7,380 nt of DNA, taken from the NCBI GenBank assembly GCA_003135595.1, contig PLCI01000054.1:1-7380 (forward strand), given 5' to 3'. The notes under the pieces were generated by a model that saw only the letters and a program-made list of their open reading frames with translations, had not been told where the DNA came from and searched no databases. Origin of the DNA: Acidimicrobiaceae bacterium (lineage in GTDB: Bacteria; Actinomycetota; Acidimicrobiia; Acidimicrobiales; RAAP-2). Below are positions 1-4,979 of this stretch, one piece after another. How positions within the stretch are numbered: position 1 is the first letter of the stretch; the number at the start of each line of letters is the position of its first letter. A program made the position numbers and the translations under genes.

Positions 1-75
1 GGCCAGATGGCCGAGCGCCAGCACCTCTACGACCAGGTCACCCTGCTGCGCCGCCAGCTCAAGGGGGAGTCGTGA
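1..75 (+). CDS. dnaA: Chromosomal replication initiator DnaA, C-terminal end (partial)
   Basis: Frame 1 is open from the first base to a TGA at 73-75 and encodes 24 residues containing MAERQHLYDQVTLLRRQLKG. This resembles the last helix of DnaA domain IV in actinobacteria, where a MxERxxxYDQVxEL-type segment follows the helix-turn-helix that binds DnaA boxes. The rest of the gene lies upstream of the window. DnaA is the AAA+ ATPase that binds and melts oriC. The call rests on the short match together with the origin-like sequence and dnaN-recF-gyrB immediately downstream, which is the standard bacterial arrangement. Confidence 0.85.
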   Translation, partial: GQMAERQHLYDQVTLLRRQLKGES

Positions 76-79
76 GTCC

Positions 80-88
80 TGTGGACCG
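80..88 (-). promoter_or_regulatory. DnaA-box-like site just after dnaA
   Basis: TGTGGACCG is the reverse complement of a box with 7 of 9 matches to TTGTCCACA. It lies five bases after the dnaA stop. It is supported only by its position in the presumed origin and by the intact TCCACA core. Confidence 0.35.
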
Positions 89-153
89 AGCCACCATCAA
101 GGTGTGCGCGGGACGCGCCTATCCTGTGGCGCGATGCCGCTGTCACCCACAGG

Positions 154-182
154 TTTTTCGGATCGCGGTGAAACCCGAAAAA
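154..182. repeat. Inverted repeat TTTTTCGG / CCGAAAAA in oriC
   Basis: TTTTTCGG (154-161) and CCGAAAAA (175-182) are perfect 8-base complementary arms around a 13-base loop. The site directly abuts another dyad, CCTGTGG (123-129) / CCACAGG (147-153). It could be an origin structural element or a weak dnaA terminator. The outer part of the stem is A-U only and no clean U-tract follows, so I favour an origin element. Confidence 0.5.
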
Positions 183-207
183 TGTTTCCCACCGGTTGCC
201 GCTCGGC

Positions 208-227
208 AGTGGATGAATATATCCACT
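208..227. promoter_or_regulatory. Two opposed DnaA-box-like sites forming a dyad
   Basis: AGTGGAT (208-214) and ATCCACT (221-227) are a perfect 7-base inverted repeat around the AT-rich centre GAATAT. Each arm reads as a DnaA box with 7 of 9 matches to TTATCCACA (ATATCCACT at 219-227 on plus, TCATCCACT at 216-208 on minus). Head-to-head DnaA binding is a reasonable reading, but the boxes are imperfect. Confidence 0.5.
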
Positions 228-248
228 CTGATCAGGCATCATGATCGT

Positions 249-257
249 TTGTCCACA
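249..257 (+). promoter_or_regulatory. DnaA box, perfect TTGTCCACA
   Basis: TTGTCCACA matches exactly the DnaA box preferred in actinobacterial origins and differs from the E. coli box TTATCCACA at one base. It is the strongest single marker that this gap is oriC. A second, degenerate box (CAATCCACA, 256-264, 7 of 9) overlaps its end in the same orientation. Confidence 0.8.
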
Positions 258-316
258 ATCCACACCCCTATTATGACAATCCCTTCTTATTCACTCCATC
301 TGTGGGGGGCGCCCTC

Positions 317-327
317 AGGAAAGGTGG
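317..327 (+). promoter_or_regulatory. Ribosome binding site of dnaN
   Basis: AGGAAAGGTGG is purine-rich and ends seven bases before the ATG at 335. It decides the dnaN start: the upstream in-frame GTG at 302 has no such site and would add 11 residues not expected in the family. Confidence 0.75.
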
Positions 328-334
328 TTGGGCC

Positions 335-1435
335 ATGAAGTTTCGCTCTGAGCGCGACACGTTGGTCGAGGCACTGTCTGCTGCTGCCCGCGCCGTGTCC
401 ACCCGCGCGGTGGGTGCGACGACCGGGCTGCACCTCGTCGTGAAGGGCAACGAGCTCACCACGACCGGCACGGATCTCGACCTCACGGTCCGTGCGGTCA
501 TCGAGGTGATCGGCATCGACGACGGCGAGTCGGTGGTGCCCGCGCGACTCGTGGCCGACGCCGTGCGCCACCTGGAGCCAGGGGCGGTCACGATCGAGGC
601 GAGCGAGGAGAAGGTCGAGATCGCCGCGGCGCGCTCGCGCTTCTCGCTGCGCGCCTTCTCGCCGGGCGACTTCCCCACGCTGCCGTCAGCGGGCGCGACA
701 ACGACCACGGTGCCTGCAGGCGAGCTGGTCGAGTCGCTCCGCCAGGTGGTCCGCGCCTCCTCGAGCGATGACGCACGCCCGTTGCTCACTGGCGTGCTGT
801 TCACGAACGAGGAGGGCACGCTCCGCCTGGTCGCGACGGACTCGTACCGGCTGGCCCTGTGCGACCTGCCCGGGCGCACGGCGATCGCGGGGGACAAGGA
901 CCTGCTCGTGCCGTCGAGGGCGCTGAGCGAGCTGCAGCGGCTGTGCGGCGGGCTCGCCGACGACGCCGAGGTCGGGGTGGTCCTGTCCGAGACCGAGGTC
1001 ACCTTCTCCGCGGGCTCGACGACCATCAGCTCGCGGCTGATCGAGGGTGCCTACCCGGACTACCGACAGCTCATCCCGGCGAGCTACCCCAACCGCCTGC
1101 ACCTCGGCAAGGAGTCGGTGCTCGCCGCGCTGCGCCGCGCCCGTCTCTTGGTGAAGGACAACACGACGTCGGTGCGCCTCACCATGCACGCGAGTGGCGT
1201 CGACCTGAAAGTGGTGTCCCACGACCTCGGCGACGTGGAGGAGACCGTCGACGGCGACTTCACCGGCGAGGAGCTGACGATCGCGTTCAACCCGACGTAC
1301 CTGATCGACGGCGTCGACGCGGTCTCGGGCGACGAGGTCGTCATCGAGACGTCCGACTCGGCACGTCCCGCGATGGTCCACGGCGCCGAGCAGGCGAGCT
1401 TCCGCTACTTGTTGATGCCCGTCCGCGTGCAGTAG
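335..1435 (+). CDS. dnaN: DNA polymerase III sliding clamp, beta subunit
   Basis: DnaN forms a ring-shaped dimer around DNA and tethers polymerase III and other fork proteins. From the ATG at 335 the product is 366 residues, the usual length, and starts MKFRSERDTLVEALSAAARAV, a typical actinobacterial beginning. Family hallmarks are in order: TTTGTDLDLTV in domain 1, RSRFSLRAFSPGDFPTLPS at the domain 1-2 border, ARPLLTGVLF and ATDSYRLAL in domain 2, EGAYPDYRQLIP entering domain 3, NPTYLIDGVDAV, and the C-terminal YLLMPVRVQ, which matches the conserved MPVRL-type end near the client-binding cleft. The usual LPVLSG segment near residue 24 is replaced by AVGATTG, a small local oddity. recF follows after 4 bases, suggesting a shared transcript. 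Confidence 0.97.
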   Translation: MKFRSERDTLVEALSAAARAVSTRAVGATTGLHLVVKGNELTTTGTDLDLTVRAVIEVIGIDDGESVVPARLVADAVRHLEPGAVTIEASEEKVEIAAARSRFSLRAFSPGDFPTLPSAGATTTTVPAGELVESLRQVVRASSSDDARPLLTGVLFTNEEGTLRLVATDSYRLALCDLPGRTAIAGDKDLLVPSRALSELQRLCGGLADDAEVGVVLSETEVTFSAGSTTISSRLIEGAYPDYRQLIPASYPNRLHLGKESVLAALRRARLLVKDNTTSVRLTMHASGVDLKVVSHDLGDVEETVDGDFTGEELTIAFNPTYLIDGVDAVSGDEVVIETSDSARPAMVHGAEQASFRYLLMPVRVQ

Positions 1436-1439
1436 CGGC

Positions 1440-2522
1440 GTGGGGCTCGCGTCACTCGACCTCGTCGACTTCCGCAGCTTCCCCGCCGCACAGTTCTCGC
1501 CAGACCCCGAGGGCACGACCGTCCTGCTCGCGCCGAACGGCACGGGCAAGACCTCGATCCTCGAGGCGATCGGGTACCTGGGAACCGCGAGGTCCTTCCG
1601 AGGCGCGCCGCGCGAGGTGATGATCCGCAACGGGGCCGACGACGCCTACGTCCGGGCGACCATCCGGCGATCCGACACCGACGTGCTGATCGAGTCGCAG
1701 CTCTCGAGGCACGGCCACTCGCGCATCCGCGTGAATCGCCAGCCCGCGAAGACCCGCCGCGACCTCGCCGAGGCGGTCGCCGTGACGACGTTCGCGCCCG
1801 AGGACGTGAGCGTCGTGCGGGGTGCGCCCGCGCAGCGTCGCGACGTCCTCGACGACGCCCTGCTGCTGCTCGAGCCGACCGCGGGACACCTCCTCGAGGA
1901 CACGGCACGGGTGCTTCGCCAGCGCGGTGCGCTGCTGCGCCAGCTGCACGGCCGGCTCACCGCCAGCAACGCGACCACGCTCGACGTGTGGGATGAGCGG
2001 CTCGCCGAGCTGGGCGACGAGCTCGCGTCGAGCCGCGACGCGCTCACCGTCGAGCTCTCACCACGCATCGCCGAGCTGTATCGGTCCCTCGCCGGCGACG
2101 CCGGCGAGGCCAACGTCACCGCCTCGTACTCGAGGAGCTGGGTCGGGCCGCTCCGCGCGGCGCTCGCAGCGGCACGGGGCGACGACGTTCGCCGAGGCGT
2201 CTCCACGATCGGACCGCACCGAGACGACGTCGCGCTCACGATCGAGGGGCGCGACGCGCGAGCCCAGGCGTCACAGGGCGAGCAACGGAGCCTCGCGCTC
2301 GCGATCCGCATCGCCGTGCACGCCGCAGCGACCGCGGCGCGCGGCGAGCCTCCGCTGCTGTTGCTCGACGACGTCTTCTCCGAGCTGGACCTCGGACGCG
2401 CAGCACGGCTGCTCGAGCTGCTGCCGCGCGGCCAGACCCTGCTCACGACCGCGGTGCCACCTCCGGCGGGATTGTCGGACGCCGACCTCGTCGACGTGCG
2501 GAAGCTCCACCGTGACCCGTGA
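1440..2522 (+). CDS. recF: DNA replication and repair protein RecF
   Basis: RecF is an SMC/ABC-type ATPase that binds gapped DNA and, with RecO and RecR, helps load RecA. The GTG at 1440 gives 360 residues, within the family range, and the N-terminus LASLDLVDFRSF matches the conserved LxLxDFRS beginning. The Walker A is APNGTGKT (residues 31-38), with Ala where Gly is usual. GPHRDD (258-263) is the RecF GPHRDD motif, the ABC signature is SQGEQR (278-283), and LLLLDDVFSELD (306-317) holds Walker B and the D-loop. The gene begins 4 bases after dnaN and its last 11 bases overlap the DUF721 gene, so translation is probably coupled. No strong ribosome binding site precedes the GTG. An 11-base-arm palindrome lies inside at 2087-2109. 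Confidence 0.96.
   Translation: MGLASLDLVDFRSFPAAQFSPDPEGTTVLLAPNGTGKTSILEAIGYLGTARSFRGAPREVMIRNGADDAYVRATIRRSDTDVLIESQLSRHGHSRIRVNRQPAKTRRDLAEAVAVTTFAPEDVSVVRGAPAQRRDVLDDALLLLEPTAGHLLEDTARVLRQRGALLRQLHGRLTASNATTLDVWDERLAELGDELASSRDALTVELSPRIAELYRSLAGDAGEANVTASYSRSWVGPLRAALAAARGDDVRRGVSTIGPHRDDVALTIEGRDARAQASQGEQRSLALAIRIAVHAAATAARGEPPLLLLDDVFSELDLGRAARLLELLPRGQTLLTTAVPPPAGLSDADLVDVRKLHRDP
2087..2109. repeat. Perfect 11-base inverted repeat inside recF
   Basis: CCTCGCCGGCG (2087-2097) and CGCCGGCGAGG (2099-2109) are exact reverse complements around a single A. The site lies in recF codons for SLAGDAGEA. In RNA the arms could form a very GC-rich hairpin, with a few central bases unpaired for the loop. 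No T-run follows, so it is not a standard terminator. Confidence 0.6.
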
Positions 2523-2835
2523 GGACCACGGGCCGCGGCCGTTGTCGTGGTCGCTCCGTCGGATCGCGTCTCGGGTGTCGCGCGTCGACCTCGTCGGGTT
2601 CGCCGCCGTCGAGGGGGTGTGGCCCGGCATCGAGTCCGCGCTGGCCTCACGCGCGAGACCGCAGCGCCTCACGGGCACCGAGCTCGTGGTCGCGGTCCCG
2701 AGTGGGGCCCACGCCGCGCGCGCGAAGCTGGACGCCGAGGCGATCCTCGATGAGCTCCGCGTCTCGCTCGGCGCGCCAGCAGGAGCGCCTTCCTTGCTTC
2801 GCGTCGTGGTGGCGGCCGCCGATGACGGCGGCTAG
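2512..2835 (+). CDS. DUF721 (DciA-like) protein
   Basis: The GTG at 2512, inside the end of recF, gives a 107-residue protein ending at TAG 2833-2835. A conserved-type segment is visible: VEGVWPGI with Trp37, then TGTELVVAVPSGAHAARAKLDAEAILDEL (residues 54-82). It follows the DUF721 pattern of a Trp-containing helix, then a G-x-L-x-V strand pair, then a helix. DUF721 genes commonly sit between recF and gyrB in actinobacteria. DciA, the characterised member, helps load the replicative helicase DnaB in bacteria lacking DnaC; applying that here is inference. The overlap with recF implies coupled translation. Sequence and position together make the family call fairly safe, the exact role less so. 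Confidence 0.8.
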   Translation: MTREDHGPRPLSWSLRRIASRVSRVDLVGFAAVEGVWPGIESALASRARPQRLTGTELVVAVPSGAHAARAKLDAEAILDELRVSLGAPAGAPSLLRVVVAAADDGG

Positions 2836-2883
2836 AAAGCCTCCATCAGCACCCACCCCGTCATCGACACGCACACCCACCCG
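2822..2883 (+). other. Unassigned N-terminal coding segment of the amidohydrolase, no usual in-frame start
   Basis: In the amidohydrolase frame, the codons just after the DUF721 stop (2836-2883) read KASISTHPVIDTHTHP. VIDTHTHP is the metal-binding HxH strand that begins proteins of this superfamily. The in-frame TAG at 2833-2835 precedes it and there is no ATG, GTG or TTG before 2884. An ATG at 2822 in the neighbouring frame, overlapping the DUF721 end and preceded by GTGGTGG at 2806-2812, reads MTAARK. A slip of one base back at A-AAG (2836-2839), or one missing A in the sequence, joins it to the right frame as MTAARKASISTHPVIDTHTHP-type sequence. A start at ATC 2845 is the other option. Confidence 0.6.
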
Positions 2884-3648
2884 ATGGTGCACGAGCGCCA
2901 GCAGGTCCTGAGCGATCCGCACCCCGCGTCCGACTACCTCGCTCGGATCGAGGGCCTCGGGATCACGCGGGCCGCGGCGCTCGTGATGGCCCCTCTCGAG
3001 GACCTGGCCCTCACCCGTGAGCTCAACGATGCGGTGCTCAAGCTGTGCGACGAGTCCGATGGCTTCTTCTTCGCCGCGTGCTCGGTGCATCCCGGAGACG
3101 GGCCTGCCGCGCTCGAGGAGCTCCGGCGCGTGGCCGCACTCGGCGCCACCTGGGTCAAGCTGCATCCCAACACCCAGGACTTCGACGTGGCTGACCCCGC
3201 AGTCGCGGCCGTCGTCGCCGAGGCCACCGCCCTTGACCTGCCGGTGCTCTTCGACGCGTATTCGCCATGGGACCGCAACCAGCCAGGGAAGTTCATCCAG
3301 CTGGCGATGGCGGTGCCCGAGTCGAGGCTGATCCTGGCGCACGCGCATGGGCCCGACTTCCCCGCACTCGTCGTACACGAGATCGTGTCGCGCTACCCGT
3401 TCTGGCCCCGGCAGGTCTGGATCGACGTGTCCGCGACCGCCTCGCTCTTGGCCAACGGGCCGTTTGCCGAGCAGTTTGTCTGGGTGCTCCGCAAGGTCGG
3501 GACCGACCGGGTCCTCTTCGGGAGCGACTATCCCCTCGACGACCCGCGCACCGCGCTCGACGCGGTGCGCTCGCTCGGGTTCGACGACGACGAGCTGCGA
3601 GCCATCCTCTTCGACAACGCCGCCGCGCTGCTCGCCGCAACCGCCTGA
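2884..3648 (+). CDS. Amidohydrolase-superfamily TIM-barrel protein (COG2159/PF04909-like), true N-terminus upstream
   Basis: The first usual start, ATG 2884, gives 254 residues, but no ribosome binding site precedes it and the HxH metal-binding strand is encoded just upstream (2860-2883). The protein therefore probably begins earlier. Superfamily features in order: VHPGD (68-72), ATWVKLHPNTQDF (88-100), an AHAHG strand (152-156), WIDVSATA (179-186), and VLFGSDYP (210-217) with the catalytic-type Asp. The mid-barrel strand reads LPVLFDAYSPWD, where many members have a His (PVLIHA). These enzymes are metal-dependent hydrolases or decarboxylases of small molecules; I cannot name the substrate. 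It lies 48 bases after the DUF721 stop in the same direction, and its stop is one base from the converging DUF2332 stop. Family call good; function unknown. Confidence 0.78.
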   Translation: MVHERQQVLSDPHPASDYLARIEGLGITRAAALVMAPLEDLALTRELNDAVLKLCDESDGFFFAACSVHPGDGPAALEELRRVAALGATWVKLHPNTQDFDVADPAVAAVVAEATALDLPVLFDAYSPWDRNQPGKFIQLAMAVPESRLILAHAHGPDFPALVVHEIVSRYPFWPRQVWIDVSATASLLANGPFAEQFVWVLRKVGTDRVLFGSDYPLDDPRTALDAVRSLGFDDDELRAILFDNAAALLAATA

Positions 3649-3649
3649 C

Positions 3650-4630
3650 TCACGCTGCGAGTGACGAGGTGCTGGCGCGCCAGTCCAGCCACGCGCCGTG
3701 GGCGTGGGTCTCGGCGACGAGCGACGAGCGCGACTTGTTGCCCGCGAAGTCGGTGACGCACACGACGCTCGAGCCGCGATGCGCGAGGCTCGCGGTACTG
3801 CCCAAGACGCCGAGGTCGCGAGCAACGCCCGGTCCCTCCATCGTGACCCACGTGACCGGTCGTGCGGTGGCGAGCGACGCGACGCGTGCGGCAAGGTCGT
3901 GACGCCGCGCCTCGGGCAGGTACGCGGCCGACCAGCAGTTGGCGATCACGAGCCGCGACGATGCCGGCGCGTGCGACGCGGCCTCGTCGAGCGCGTCGAC
4001 CATGTCGCCCTGGACGAGGACGAGGTCACCCAGTCGCGCTGTCGCCACCGCCACGGCCCGGCCGAGTCGCTCGAAGCGATCGAGGTCGTCGGGCCACAGG
4101 CAGGCGAGGAGCCAGGCGACGGCGTCGTCGTCCGTCACGTCGATCGGGGCAACGTCCAGGCCCACCCTGGCAACGATGCGCGGGATGGCGAGCTCGGGCA
4201 TGACCCCACGCAGCTCGCAGCGCAGCACGACGCTCGCATCGCTTGGTCCGACAGCGGTTCCGCCGAAGACGCAGGCGTACTCGTCGAGGAGCAGGTTGAG
4301 CCCCGCCGAGCAGCCGAGGTCGAGCAACGACACCTCCTGGGATCCGCTCGCACGCAGCGAGCCGAGGACCGCCCGGAGGATCGCGCAGCGCCCGACCTCG
4401 TTCGTCTGGGTCGCCCTCGTCAGGCAGCGCGCCGCGATGTCGTCGCGGAACGTACGGCAGAACGAGGTGAAGGCGCCCACCAGCTGGGCGTCGGAGGCCG
4501 CGGTGGGCTCGATGCCGCGGCGGGCGCACACACTGCGGTAGTGCAGTGCGAGCTCGTGGTCCGCACCCTCGAGCAGGAGGTGGTGCACCGACGCCAAGAA
4601 CACGTTGACGGCGAGCTGCGGGGGCGGCAC
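3650..4630 (-). CDS. DUF2332-family protein with a methyltransferase-like motif, true N-terminus probably upstream
   Basis: The GTG at 4630 gives 326 residues. The sequence fits DUF2332, an uncharacterised family with a Rossmann-like core. TQTNEVGRCAILRAVLGSL (residues 74-92) is followed by the glycine-rich strand VSLLDLGCSAGLNLLLDEY (100-118), which looks like an S-adenosylmethionine-type nucleotide-binding motif. VGLDVAPIDVTDDDAVAWL (156-174), CLWPDDLDRFERL (177-189), VLVQGDM (204-210) and RLVIANCWSAAYLP (226-239) follow. A methyltransferase role is plausible but not shown, and no substrate can be named. No ribosome binding site precedes the GTG, and family-like sequence continues upstream in the same frame to about 4780. 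The gene runs against its neighbours and against the presumed direction of replication. Its stop is one base from that of the amidohydrolase. Confidence 0.75.
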   Translation of the reverse strand: MPPPQLAVNVFLASVHHLLLEGADHELALHYRSVCARRGIEPTAASDAQLVGAFTSFCRTFRDDIAARCLTRATQTNEVGRCAILRAVLGSLRASGSQEVSLLDLGCSAGLNLLLDEYACVFGGTAVGPSDASVVLRCELRGVMPELAIPRIVARVGLDVAPIDVTDDDAVAWLLACLWPDDLDRFERLGRAVAVATARLGDLVLVQGDMVDALDEAASHAPASSRLVIANCWSAAYLPEARRHDLAARVASLATARPVTWVTMEGPGVARDLGVLGSTASLAHRGSSVVCVTDFAGNKSRSSLVAETHAHGAWLDWRASTSSLAA

Positions 4631-4780
4631 GAGGTCCGCGAGCGCGAGCAGTCGGGCGTCGGCTGCGACGCCGAGGCAGATCGTCCAGTATGTCCGGTTA
4701 CGTCGTCGATCCTCCCTTGGGAGGAAGCCGACGAACTCGCGCGCGAGCCTGCTTCGTCGCTGTGCGTCGATGGCCCGACG
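4631..4780 (-). other. Upstream extension of the DUF2332 frame, no usual start codon
   Basis: Continuing the DUF2332 frame upstream of GTG 4630 gives RLAREFVGFLP, then RTYWTICLGVAADARLLALA leading into DLVPPPQLAVNVFLASVHHLLLEG. This resembles the DUF2332 N-terminus as I recall it, in which a SPLYxxLAxxxAxDxxLL stretch precedes the first conserved helix. The frame closes upstream at a TAG (4783-4781). Between them there is no ATG, GTG or TTG in this frame, and no CAT, CAC or CAA on the plus strand from 4631 to 4864, so no minus-strand frame has a usual start. The first near-cognate codon is ATC at 4771-4769. Confidence 0.6.
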
Positions 4781-4891
4781 CTACCGAACGAGCCCTCTTC
4801 GACGGCGCGTTCGGCGTCGCCTCGGCCTCGCGAAAGTGCTCCGAACAGAGCCCTTTGTGGACCTCAAGCGGCCTCGAATGTCGGTGCGAGT

Positions 4892-4900
4892 TGGTAGGAT
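4892..4900 (+). promoter_or_regulatory. Candidate extended -10 promoter element of gyrB
   Basis: TGGTAGGAT fits the extended -10 form TGnTAnnnT, with hexamer TAGGAT at 4895-4900. No good -35 hexamer is seen 16-18 bases upstream. A start near 4907 would give a gyrB leader of about 73 bases. An interrupted palindrome, ATTGACGTCCAAT (4902-4914), lies directly downstream at the presumed start site. Confidence 0.4.
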
Positions 4901-4967
4901 GATTGACGTCCAATGAGTACTGCGGGGCGCCCGTCGCACGCCCGCACACGAGGATCGACGCGACAAC

Positions 4968-4973
4968 GGAGGG
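4968..4973 (+). promoter_or_regulatory. Ribosome binding site of gyrB
   Basis: GGAGGG ends six bases before the GTG at 4980, a near-ideal match and spacing. It fixes GTG 4980 as the gyrB start. Confidence 0.85.
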
Positions 4974-4979
4974 CCCTTC

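Larger units (their letters stand above)
76..334. other. Probable chromosomal origin (oriC), dnaA-dnaN intergenic region
   Basis: This 259-base non-coding gap lies between dnaA and dnaN, the usual oriC site in actinobacteria. It is visibly richer in A and T than the flanking genes, especially at 154-190, 213-260 and 266-297. It contains one perfect TTGTCCACA box, several boxes with 7 of 9 matches, and a series of short dyads (123-153, 154-182, 208-227, 228-235, 238-245). The stretch around 266-297 could be the unwinding element, but that is inference. Any dnaN promoter would also lie here; I see no convincing -35/-10 pair. Small reading frames crossing this region look like chance. Confidence 0.8.
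4784..4979 (+). other. gyrB upstream region
   Basis: This stretch lies between the upstream limit of the DUF2332 frame and gyrB, and holds no convincing gene. It contains a DnaA-box-like TGTGGACCT (4856-4864, 7 of 9 to the reverse of TTGTCCACA), the candidate extended -10, the ATTGACGTCCAAT element, a GGGCGCCC palindrome (4925-4932) and the gyrB ribosome binding site. An ATG at 4913 opens a small out-of-frame reading frame running into gyrB, without a ribosome binding site. The DUF2332 promoter must also be here or further upstream on the other strand, but I cannot identify it. Confidence 0.55.

Noticed and set aside
154..190. Intrinsic terminator of dnaA
   Set aside because: The 8-base stem has an outer A-U-only part, a 13-base loop and no uninterrupted T-run after it. 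The position in the origin suits a replication element better.
302..334. Earlier dnaN start at GTG 302
   Set aside because: It would add 11 residues, has no ribosome binding site, and the ATG at 335 has a strong one and the family-typical MKFR beginning.
2512..3648. Readthrough of TAG 2833-2835 giving a DUF721-amidohydrolase fusion (for example pyrrolysine at TAG)
   Set aside because: The two frames are indeed in register across the TAG, but dnaN and gyrB both end normally at TAG after canonical C-termini (MPVRVQ, VRFLDI), so TAG works as a stop here. The overlapping ATG at 2822 offers a simpler explanation.
2647..3894. Long antisense open frame across the DUF721 and amidohydrolase genes
   Set aside because: It is a shadow frame of GC-rich genes with no family-like sequence; the plus-strand frames carry clear motifs.
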